A DNA stretch of 9,077 nt from Gracilibacteraceae bacterium (GTDB lineage Bacteria; Bacillota; Desulfitobacteriia; Desulfitobacteriales; Syntrophobotulaceae): positions 1 through 9,077 of the forward strand of contig JAIRRL010000203.1 in assembly GCA_031255985.1 (NCBI GenBank), given 5' to 3'. Positions 1 to 4,628 of this stretch are shown one piece after another (the stretch's first letter is position 1; the number at the start of each line of letters is the position of its first letter). The translations under genes were made by a program, and so were the position numbers. The notes below the pieces were generated by a model. It did no database searches. It was not told where the DNA came from and was given only the letters and a program-made list of their open reading frames with translations.

Positions 1-620
1 GCGTTGTCCTGGATGGTAACATAATCGGAGACGCTAATAGCAGAACCCGCCGCATTATTCACATTGACCCTGGCGTTGTCCCTGATGGTAAGAGTGCGGG
101 AGAAGCTGCCCTCGCCGATTGGGATACTAATTGCGGTGGATTTCGCGTCCTCCACTGTAATCCGGGCATTTTCCGAAACTACTATATTTCCGGAATTGCC
201 ATTCGCTTCACAGATTATACCAAGGGCAACTCCTTTAATGGTGACGCTGCCGTCGCCTTTGAACGTCGCGTCTCCTTTACAGTAAATGCCGTTGGAGTAT
301 CGAGCTTCATTAGTGGAGGCAATAAGGTTGTCGCCGCTCAAAACAACTGTAGCGCCATGCGGTAAAATAACCGCGCTAAAATCGCTCGTATCGATATCCA
401 CGTCGTTTAGCGTGAGGGTTTTGCTTGCGTAGTTCCAACTCCACCCCTGTGTCGCCAGATAATTTTCCACGTCATTTGAAAATATTGTGCAGTCCAAGGC
501 AGCGGCGCGTTTTTCGGAAGCCGCGCCTGCCGCCGCCGGCAACATGGACAGCGCCAGCGTGAGCATAAGCAGGACTGAGAGCGGCTTGCTCCATTTCTTT
601 GATTTTTGCTTTGTGTTCAT
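1..620 (-). CDS. Secreted carbohydrate-binding / beta-helix protein, N-terminal part
   Basis: This gene starts at the ATG at 620-618 and runs off the left edge, so 206 residues are visible and the C-terminus is missing. The start follows a good GGGGAGG (632-626) with a 5-nt spacer. The protein opens with a lysine-rich stretch, then a hydrophobic segment (about residues 13-30) and an AxA-type signal peptidase site near residues 31-34, so it is exported. The mature part has the W-S-W-N-Y-A-S-K-T-L-T-L motif (about 60-71) followed by short repeats of beta-strand/turn type (LSGDNLI, GDGSVTIKG, SENARITVED, RDNARVNVNN). This pattern is known from clostridial secreted proteins annotated as carbohydrate-binding-domain (Cthe_2159-like) or right-handed beta-helix proteins. 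A cell-surface polysaccharide-binding role is inferred from the family. It lies downstream of the response regulator in the same direction, but has its own promoter. Confidence 0.8.
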   Translation of the reverse strand, partial: MNTKQKSKKWSKPLSVLLMLTLALSMLPAAAGAASEKRAAALDCTIFSNDVENYLATQGWSWNYASKTLTLNDVDIDTSDFSAVILPHGATVVLSGDNLIASTNEARYSNGIYCKGDATFKGDGSVTIKGVALGIICEANGNSGNIVVSENARITVEDAKSTAISIPIGEGSFSRTLTIRDNARVNVNNAAGSAISVSDYVTIQDN

Positions 621-884
621 TTTGACCTCCCCGTTAGTTTGTTATTGCGTTTGTACGCTTGTCGCGGGCATTCTCCATACCCGCCCTCTGCTTTCGGCGG
701 CAACAGCGCAAAAAAGCGGCCATCTCCCGCAATACAACGGAAAACAGCCGCCTGTTTTAGCGTATACGATTTTATGACACAGCGAAGAAGCGGAGTCAGC
801 CAGCCAGCTTGCGAAATCGCTTCACCCCTCATCGCGTTTGTCTACCCCCAATTTTGAATCAGCGCAAATATCCTTGCCGCTTAT
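621..884 (-). promoter_or_regulatory. Long, possibly structured 5' leader of the secreted protein gene
   Basis: No gene is supported in 621-957. Read on the minus strand, the leader contains several possible hairpins: GAAGC/GCTTC arms around 790-820, GCGGC (751-747) with GCCGC (720-716) followed by six T at 715-710, GCGGG/CCCGC arms in 661-685, and GCGT-ACAA-ACGC just before the ribosome binding site. The T6 after a GC stem is terminator-like, which would suit an attenuator or riboswitch. I could not match it to any riboswitch class I know; the cyclic-di-GMP-I, cobalamin, TPP and T-box core motifs were not found. The stems are short and the fold is a guess. Confidence 0.3.
710..751 (-). terminator. 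Terminator-like hairpin inside the leader
   Basis: On the minus strand GCGGC (751-747) can pair with GCCGC (720-716), with an inner CCG/CGG pairing (740-738 with 729-727), directly followed by TTTTTT (715-710). The stem is short with large internal loops, so this is a weak candidate. If real it lies inside the leader of the secreted protein gene and would act as an attenuator. Confidence 0.25.
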
Positions 885-890
885 GCCGTC

Positions 891-899
891 ATTATAACA
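891..899 (-). promoter_or_regulatory. Extended -10 promoter for the secreted protein gene
   Basis: The minus strand carries TGT-TATAAT: a consensus -10 at 896-891 preceded by the TGn extended -10 element at 899-897. The -35 region is poor (GCCGTT at the 17-bp position), which the extended element can offset. Transcription would begin near 884, giving a leader of about 260 nt before the ATG at 620. Confidence 0.6.
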
Positions 900-957
900 C
901 TTACTTTTGCTAAAACGGCGAACCTTTCAAAATTGTAAGATTCACGATGATTATTTC

Positions 958-1623
958 TTAATTTGACTTAAATGCGTATCCCTGTCCGCGCATATTGTCT
1001 ATATCGCAACCATATGGCTCAAGCTTCTTTTTTAGCCGCGCCAACGTAACCTGCACCGCGTTCCGGTCGCCGGCCATAGGCGCGCCCCATACCTTCGCGT
1101 AGATTGTTTCAGCGTTAATAGTTTCGCCTTCATGCCGAACAAACAGCAGGAGAATGGAAAACTCCTTTTGTGATAGCTTAAGGTCTTTCCCGTCAACAAA
1201 CGCCTGACCGGACACGATGTCCAGCTTGAACCGCCCTTTGTCGATTTTGTCCGACATTCGCCTTGAGCGGCGCAGCAGGGCGTCCACCCGCGCCCGAAGC
1301 ACCTTGACGTCATACGGCTTTGACAGATAATCGTCCGCTCCCGCGTCCAGTCCGGCAGTGGTGTTTTCCGCTCCTGACATGGCGGTCAGGAGCAGCACGG
1401 GGACTTGCGATGTTTGCCGCAATTCATGCAGAAAATCAAGACCGCTGCCGTCGGGCATGGTGATGTCCAGCACGATGACGTCCGGGGCGCTCTCCGCTAT
1501 TGCGCTACGGGCCTGAGCCAGCGTCATGGCTATACGAACCTCGTAGCCGTGTCTTTTCAAAATGCTCTTATTGTTCGCCTGTATCTGCTCGTTGTCCTCA
1601 ACGAGCAGTATCCCGCCGCTCAT
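958..1623 (-). CDS. OmpR/PhoB-family response regulator
   Basis: This is a 221-residue two-component transcription factor, normal length for the OmpR/PhoB family. Residues 1-120 form the receiver domain: acidic pair E9-D10, phospho-acceptor D53 in VLDITMPDGSG, T80 in LLLTAM, and K102 in YLSKPYD. Residues of about 125-221 form the winged-helix DNA-binding domain (LSQKEFSILL, VQVTLARLKKKLE, and the terminal RGQGYAF hairpin). All key phosphorylation residues are present, so it should be functional. The start ATG (1623-1621) has GGAGGGG about 8-10 nt upstream and overlaps, in ATGA, the stop of a frameshifted small reading frame. No histidine kinase is adjacent: upstream is only the small HTH frame, downstream is the secreted protein gene. 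The partner kinase must be elsewhere or lost. The target is not evident; the downstream gene is the nearest candidate. Confidence 0.93.
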   Translation of the reverse strand: MSGGILLVEDNEQIQANNKSILKRHGYEVRIAMTLAQARSAIAESAPDVIVLDITMPDGSGLDFLHELRQTSQVPVLLLTAMSGAENTTAGLDAGADDYLSKPYDVKVLRARVDALLRRSRRMSDKIDKGRFKLDIVSGQAFVDGKDLKLSQKEFSILLLFVRHEGETINAETIYAKVWGAPMAGDRNAVQVTLARLKKKLEPYGCDIDNMRGQGYAFKSN

Positions 1624-1747
1624 ATCCGGCGCCCCTCCATATCGGCAAAGTGAAGATAACAGCCGCTATCTTGCAGAGTTTTTTTCTCTGCCGGAGCGAG
1701 ACGCCCCAGCGTTCCGCCATGACTTCTGCTTTAATATATCCGTCCAT
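1620..1747 (-). pseudogene. Small MDGY-type helix-turn-helix gene, frameshifted at an A7 run
   Basis: A start ATG (1747-1745) follows GAGGTG with a 5-nt spacer. The first 25 residues (MDGYIKAEVMAERWGVSLRQ, then RKKLC) match the opening of small Bacillota DNA-binding proteins of the MDGYI..EAAEKWGVS..RVQ.LC type, which I recognise from memory. In frame 0 the likeness stops there and the frame runs 49 residues into the regulator gene. At the run of seven A (1685-1679 on the minus strand), a -1 shift gives a 42-residue product ending SGCYLHFADMEGRRI. Its stop TGA (1622-1620) overlaps the regulator's ATG as ATGA, the usual form of translational coupling. The A7 is the loop of a perfect 6-bp hairpin (1673-1678 / 1686-1691). 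Either a decayed gene, or one that uses slippage. The full family domain is longer, so even the shifted product looks shortened. Confidence 0.45.
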
Positions 1748-1781
1748 ATCCGCACCTCGCACCATTGAAATCATGATTAAC

Positions 1782-1810
1782 ATTATATTCGTTTGCTCGT
1801 GTTTTATCAA
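1782..1810 (-). promoter_or_regulatory. Sigma-70-type promoter of the response regulator operon
   Basis: On the minus strand TTGATA (1810-1805) is separated by exactly 17 bp from a perfect TATAAT (1787-1782). Transcription would start near 1775, about 28 nt before the small HTH start codon at 1747, and continue into the response regulator. It diverges from the plus-strand promoter whose -35 is at 1859. Confidence 0.8.
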
Positions 1811-1858
1811 GATAATTCTGCTCGCGTGTTAAAAAATACAGCACTTGGAAAATACATA

Positions 1859-1887
1859 TTGACATTTTTCGATATGATGCCCATAAT
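1859..1887 (+). promoter_or_regulatory. Strong plus-strand promoter with no matching gene
   Basis: TTGACA (1859-1864), a 17-bp spacer, and CATAAT (1882-1887) make a near-consensus sigma-70-type promoter with a start near 1894. The spacer holds one half-site of the operator array. No start codon with a ribosome binding site follows the array. The next gene with the same orientation is the DUF1697 gene at 2093, so the leader would be about 199 nt and would include the 17-bp hairpin. Confidence 0.65.
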
Positions 1888-1927
1888 GATCATATCGAAT
1901 ATTTTGGATATGATCATTATATCGAAT
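1868..1927. promoter_or_regulatory. Operator array: four alternating TTCGATATGAT half-sites
   Basis: Four copies of one motif alternate in orientation: TTCGATATGAT (1868-1878, plus), its exact complement (1889-1899), TTGGATATGAT (1904-1914, plus) and ATTATATCGAA (1917-1927, complement orientation). The first pair is an 11-bp perfect inverted repeat with a 10-bp gap, and 1883-1896 / 1907-1920 is a 14-bp perfect inverted repeat. The first copy lies between -35 and -10 and the second straddles the expected start site, which is the classical position for a repressor. Such dyads suit a dimeric winged-helix repressor (ArsR-like is my guess); no such gene is in the window. Confidence 0.6.
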
Positions 1928-1932
1928 ATTTT
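1892..1932. repeat. 14-bp direct repeat ATATCGAATATTTT, period 27
   Basis: ATATCGAATATTTT occurs at 1892-1905 and again at 1919-1932. It forms part of the operator array, and the second copy ends at the left arm of the 17-bp inverted repeat. The periodicity (27 bp, about 2.5 helical turns) would put the two units on nearly opposite DNA faces. Confidence 0.85.
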
Positions 1933-1998
1933 AGTACCTTACGGACACGCTTCTACAATAAAAAACAAGAAATCAAGTGAATGTCCGTAAGGTACTAA
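1931..1998. repeat. Perfect 17-bp inverted repeat with 34-bp spacer (element remnant or hairpin)
   Basis: TTAGTACCTTACGGACA (1931-1947) and TGTCCGTAAGGTACTAA (1982-1998) are exact reverse complements around a 34-bp AT-rich spacer without coding potential. To the left is the AT-rich operator array, to the right GC-rich coding-like sequence, so the repeat sits on a compositional boundary. It may be a small non-autonomous element, the joined ends of an excised insertion sequence, or a hairpin in the leader of the DUF1697 transcript. No clear target-site duplication is seen and no T-run follows, so it is not a typical intrinsic terminator. Confidence 0.75.
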
Positions 1999-2077
1999 CG
2001 CCGCGGCCCTGCTCACAGAAATCACCGCAGTAACAGACGGCGCAGACAATGCCGCGAATGAGAGGAGCGGCGAATGA
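1991..2077 (+). pseudogene. Possible C-terminal gene remnant
   Basis: From the stop at 1988-1990 inside the right arm of the inverted repeat, one frame stays open to the TGA at 2075-2077 and reads NAAALLTEITAVTDGADN and so on to SGE. It has no start codon or ribosome binding site. The GC-rich, coding-like composition contrasts sharply with the AT-rich stretch to the left, and the stop is placed just before the next ribosome binding site. It could be the tail of a gene whose body was lost at the inverted repeat. I recognise no family, and 28 codons are too few to exclude chance. Confidence 0.25.
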
Positions 2078-2092
2078 AGGAGGGGGGCGCAA

Positions 2093-2644
2093 ATGACATA
2101 CGCGGCGTTATTTAGAGGAATCAATGTGGGCGGCAAAAACATTGTGAAGATGGTTGAGTTGCGGCAGCTGCTGTCCGGCTTGGGATTCCGGAACGTAAAG
2201 ACCTATATTCAGAGCGGCAACGCCATATTTGATTCAGACGACGAGGCGCCCAAGATTAAGGAAACCATACAGGTGGCGTTTCAAAGCGCGTTCCAATTCG
2301 AGTGCGCGGTTATCCTGCGGACAAAAGAGGAAATCGAAGCGGTTATAAAATCGCTCCCGTTTTCTAAAACGGAGATGGCGGAAGCCGCCGCCGCAAACTC
2401 CGAGGTGGAACACCTTTATTATTATTTTTCCGATAACCCGCCCGGCCGCTCAATGATCCGGACTATCGGGGCGGAATACGGCGGCCCGGATAAGTTGGCG
2501 GTCGGAGCCGGCGGCATGTATTTGCTGTGCCATGAAAGCATCCGCGATTCAAAACTCGCGGCGGCGCTTGTCAAACAAAATTTTTCTATGACGGCGAGAA
2601 ACTGGAAAACGCTGACCAAGCTGTCCGCCATGATGGAGACTTGA
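2093..2644 (+). CDS. DUF1697 family protein
   Basis: This 183-residue protein matches the DUF1697 family over its full length. Recognisable blocks are the opening YAALFRGINVGGKN (3-16), VELRQLLSGLGF (21-32), KTYIQSGNAIFDS (36-48), the ILRTKEEIEAVIKSLPF block near residues 74-90, YLLCHES near 143, and the closing TARNWKTLTKL motif near 167-177. The family is widespread in bacteria, has an alpha/beta fold and no established biochemical role. It is probably cytoplasmic, as no signal peptide or membrane segment is seen. The start has AAGGAGG at 2077-2083, 9 nt upstream. It could be transcribed from the orphan promoter at 1859. It is followed by a terminator-like hairpin and the tRNA-Leu gene. Confidence 0.92.
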   Translation: MTYAALFRGINVGGKNIVKMVELRQLLSGLGFRNVKTYIQSGNAIFDSDDEAPKIKETIQVAFQSAFQFECAVILRTKEEIEAVIKSLPFSKTEMAEAAAANSEVEHLYYYFSDNPPGRSMIRTIGAEYGGPDKLAVGAGGMYLLCHESIRDSKLAAALVKQNFSMTARNWKTLTKLSAMMET

Positions 2645-2663
2645 GAGGTCGTCTCCGGCGCCC

Positions 2664-2691
2664 GCCTCAGGGGCCGCCTGGGCTTTAGTTT
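2664..2691 (+). terminator. Probable terminator of the DUF1697 gene
   Basis: GCC(T)CAGG (2664-2671) pairs with CCTGGGC (2677-2683) with one bulged T and a GGCCG loop, followed by TTTAGTTT (2684-2691). The stem is GC-rich, the T-tract interrupted. It lies 20 nt after the stop codon and just before the tRNA promoter, where a terminator is expected. Confidence 0.45.
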
Positions 2692-2696
2692 CCTGC

Positions 2697-2725
2697 TTGA
2701 CAAATTTTCCGCGGCGGAATATAAT
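2697..2725 (+). promoter_or_regulatory. Perfect consensus promoter of tRNA-Leu
   Basis: TTGACA (2697-2702), a 17-bp spacer and TATAAT (2720-2725) match the sigma-70-type consensus at every position. The start would be near 2732, only about 4 nt before the mature tRNA 5' end. A GC-rich stretch (GCGGCGG) fills the downstream half of the spacer. Confidence 0.9.
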
Positions 2726-2735
2726 AACACTGTGA

Positions 2736-2822
2736 GCGGTCGTGGCGGAACTGGCAGACGCGCTAGATTCAGGTTCTAGTGTTCGCAAGGACGTGGAGGT
2801 TCAAGTCCTCTCGACCGCACCA
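2736..2822 (+). tRNA. tRNA-Leu (anticodon CAG)
   Basis: The 87-nt gene has a perfect 7-bp acceptor stem, GCGGTCG (2736-2742) with CGACCGC (2812-2818), discriminator A2819 and an encoded CCA (2820-2822). The anticodon stem CTAGA/TCTAG encloses the loop TTCAGGT, so the anticodon is CAG, reading leucine CUG codons. A long variable arm, typical of class II leucine tRNAs, and the T-arm GGTTCAAGTCC follow. CUG codons are common in the GC-rich genes to the right. It stands alone in the window. Confidence 0.97.
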
Positions 2823-2830
2823 GCTTATCT

Positions 2831-2868
2831 GCCATCTATTGATACATGGACTTGTAACAATAGGTGGC
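2831..2868 (+). repeat. Long imperfect hairpin just after tRNA-Leu
   Basis: Bases 2831-2846 and 2853-2868 form a 16-position stem with one A-A mismatch and one T-G wobble around the loop TGGACT. It begins 9 nt after the tRNA CCA. The following CTTTACT is only weakly T-rich. It may define the tRNA 3' end or help terminate or process the transcript, or be a palindromic repeat copy; the sequence alone does not decide. Confidence 0.6.
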
Positions 2869-2890
2869 TTTACTATCGGGCGCCGCCTAT

Positions 2891-2937
2891 ATTGCCGCCG
2901 CATACCGGCGGCGGCAATAACGCCGGAAATGCCGGCG
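2891..2937. repeat. Two adjacent GC-rich hairpins
   Basis: ATTGCCGCCG (2891-2900) pairs perfectly with CGGCGGCAAT (2909-2918), and CGCCGG (2921-2926) with CCGGCG (2932-2937). They lie in the 165-bp gap between tRNA-Leu and the membrane protein gene, where I see no gene. No T-run follows, so Rho-independent termination is doubtful, but such stems could protect or end the tRNA transcript. Confidence 0.55.
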
Positions 2938-2987
2938 GCGTCGTATTGAAAAAACTGGAAAAAGTTAAATGGAAAGTTTAGATTCTC

Positions 2988-3527
2988 ATGTTGCTTGGAA
3001 TAATCATAGCCTGCGAGATCTTGTTCTGGCTTTTCCTGCTGGCGGGTCTGGCGGTTCGTTATCTTCTCCCGGCCCCCAAAGCCGGTATGGTCTTGCTTAT
3101 GTTGACGCCCGTCGCGGATATCGTCCTGTTGGCAGCCGCCGGCATTGATTTAAGGGGCGGGGCGGAGCCGTCGTTTGCCCATCTTTTAGCGGCGATATAC
3201 CTGGGGATGTCGCTTGTTTACGGCAAACGGATAATCACCTGGACAGACGAACGTTTCGCTTTTCGCTTCGCGGGCGGCCCCGCTCCGAAACGACGCCCGA
3301 AAACGGGGGCGGCCCACGCCGCCGCCGAGCGGCGGGGATGGCTGCGTCATCTCCTGATGTTCGCGATCAGCTGCGCTGTCATGGCTGTCCTTGTCCTGGC
3401 GGCGACAGACGATAAGGCGCTGAATACGTTCCTGGGCGTAGCCAAGATTTGGGCCGTCGTTCTGTTCGCCGACTTCCTCATCAGTTTCAGCTATACGCTC
3501 TTTCCCCGCAAGGAGCGCGACGGTTAG
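2988..3527 (+). CDS. Four-helix integral membrane protein of unknown function
   Basis: This 179-residue protein has about four predicted membrane helices: residues 1-26, 34-53, 122-140 and 148-169. A polar, arginine-rich segment of about 75-118 lies between helices two and three. It resembles an uncharacterised family of about 180 residues in Bacillota and Actinobacteria sharing the RYLL, DLRGG, FAHLLAAIYLG and FAFRFAGGP motifs (sometimes labelled YmcC-like); this is from memory. No catalytic or transport motif is visible. The ATG at 2988 is the first possible in-frame start because a stop lies at 2979-2981; the ribosome binding site is weak (GGAAAG about 11 nt upstream), so expression may be low. 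It is 62 bp before galE on the same strand and may be cotranscribed with it. Confidence 0.75.
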   Translation: MLLGIIIACEILFWLFLLAGLAVRYLLPAPKAGMVLLMLTPVADIVLLAAAGIDLRGGAEPSFAHLLAAIYLGMSLVYGKRIITWTDERFAFRFAGGPAPKRRPKTGAAHAAAERRGWLRHLLMFAISCAVMAVLVLAATDDKALNTFLGVAKIWAVVLFADFLISFSYTLFPRKERDG

Positions 3528-3589
3528 AGATTATTTTTGCCGCGACGGCGAAAAACCGGAAAGCGGGAGGAAAAGGAGGAGAATTCCTG

Positions 3590-4591
3590 ATGATTCTGGT
3601 GACAGGCGGAACGGGTTATATCGGTTCTCATGTCTGCGCCTTGCTCCTGGCCGCGGGGCGGGAAGTCGCGATTGTGGATAATTTATCCAACAGCGGCGCG
3701 GACGTGGTGGACCGTCTGGAAACCGTCACGGGGCGGCGGCCATTGTTTCACCGCGGCGACGTGCGGGACGCCGGCTTCCTGACGGAAGTCGCAGCAAAAC
3801 TGCGGCCGGAATGCGCGCTGCATTTCGCCGGCCTGAAAGCGGTGGCGGAATCCGTGCGCCAGCCGCTGGCCTATTACGACGTCAATGTGGGCGGCACGGC
3901 GACGCTGCTTAAAGTTCTGCAACAAAACGGAACGCGCCGCTTCGTCTTCAGTTCCTCGGCCACGGTGTACGCGCCGAGCGAAGTAATGCCCTTGACGGAA
4001 GAATCGCCGCTCGGCCCGTATAACCCTTACGGCTGGACAAAATTCATGGCGGAACAGATTTTGCGCGACCTGGCGGCCGCGGCCCCGGACTGGCGCGTGG
4101 CCGTCCTGCGTTATTTCAATCCCGTGGGCGCCCATGAAAGCGGTCTCTTGGGGGAAAAACCGCTGGGAACGCCAAATAACCTCATGCCGCGCCTTTGCGA
4201 CGCCGCCGCCGGCCGGACGCCGCGTTTCAGCGTCTTCGGCCTGGACTACCCGACGCGGGACGGAAGCGGCGTCCGCGATTATCTGCATGTGACGGATCTG
4301 GCCCTGGGCCATATCCGGGCGATGGAACATCTGGAAACCGCGGCCGGGGCGCATGTGTACAACCTGGGGACGGGAACCGGCCTGAGCGTGTTGGAAATGG
4401 CGGCAGCTTTCCGGGCGGCCACCGGCGTGGAGGCGCCTTATGAAGTCTGCCCGCGCCGGCCCGGTGATTTAGCGGAATATTATTCCTCGCCGGCCAAGGC
4501 GGAGCGGGAACTGGGATGGAAAGCGGAAAAAACGCCGGCGGACATGTGCCGGGACGCCTGGGCTTTCCACCGCCGCTGTCTCGCGGACTGA
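3590..4591 (+). CDS. galE: UDP-glucose 4-epimerase
   Basis: GalE interconverts UDP-glucose and UDP-galactose using tightly bound NAD, for galactose use and for supplying galactose to polysaccharides. The 333-residue length is typical. The N-terminal Rossmann fold shows TGGTGYIGSH (5-14), the acidic end of strand 2 (D30-N31), HFAGLKAVAES (78-88), the catalytic SSSATVY with S123, and YxxxK with Y147 and K151. Downstream are RYFNPVGAH, PNNLMPR, DGSGVRDYLHVTDLA and YNLGTGTG. All catalytic residues are present. I chose the ATG at 3590, with AGGAGG 10 nt upstream and the GalE homology starting at residue 2; the frame is open back to 3449, but that extension only overlaps the membrane protein gene. 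No galK or galT is adjacent, suggesting a role in cell-surface sugar synthesis as much as in galactose breakdown. It is convergent with the aldehyde dehydrogenase, 24 bp apart. Confidence 0.95.
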   Translation: MILVTGGTGYIGSHVCALLLAAGREVAIVDNLSNSGADVVDRLETVTGRRPLFHRGDVRDAGFLTEVAAKLRPECALHFAGLKAVAESVRQPLAYYDVNVGGTATLLKVLQQNGTRRFVFSSSATVYAPSEVMPLTEESPLGPYNPYGWTKFMAEQILRDLAAAAPDWRVAVLRYFNPVGAHESGLLGEKPLGTPNNLMPRLCDAAAGRTPRFSVFGLDYPTRDGSGVRDYLHVTDLALGHIRAMEHLETAAGAHVYNLGTGTGLSVLEMAAAFRAATGVEAPYEVCPRRPGDLAEYYSSPAKAERELGWKAEKTPADMCRDAWAFHRRCLAD

Positions 4592-4592
4592 A

Positions 4593-4628
4593 CTATCCCG
4601 CCCCCGACCGGAGCGTCATTCGGGATAG
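4593..4628. repeat. Inverted repeat spanning the galE / aldehyde dehydrogenase junction
   Basis: CTATCCCG (4593-4600) and CGGGATAG (4621-4628) are perfect complements with a 20-bp loop. The right arm is within the 3' end of the aldehyde dehydrogenase coding sequence. No T-run follows on either strand, so it is at best a weak bidirectional stop. Confidence 0.4.

Noticed and set aside
621..884. Cyclic-di-GMP, cobalamin, TPP or T-box riboswitch in the leader
   Set aside because: I looked for their conserved cores and found none; only generic hairpins remain.
1793..1990. 65-codon plus-strand frame across the promoter and operator array
   Set aside because: It consists of AT-rich promoter and repeat sequence, has no ribosome binding site and a low-complexity Ile/Met-rich translation.
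1931..1998. Integron attC site or invertible promoter switch
   Set aside because: The outer ends do not fit the GTTRRRY/RYYYAAC core sites and no integrase is present; a 34-bp spacer is too short for a normal site-specific inversion segment and contains no promoter.
2742..2981. Plus-strand open frame beginning MAELADALDSGSSVRKDVEVQVLSTAP
   Set aside because: It is the translation of the tRNA-Leu gene itself, a well-known false protein; the remainder covers the hairpins downstream.
3533..3556. Hairpin TTTTTGCCG ... CGGCGAAAAA before galE as a terminator
   Set aside because: The A-run is at the 3' end on both readings of the stem, so there is no T-tract after it on either strand.
3449..3589. 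47-residue N-terminal extension of galE
   Set aside because: It overlaps the membrane protein gene, lacks a ribosome binding site and GalE homology, and the ATG at 3590 has AGGAGG at the right distance.
3683..4354. 223-codon minus-strand frame inside galE
   Set aside because: Arginine/histidine-rich shadow of galE with no recognisable domain.
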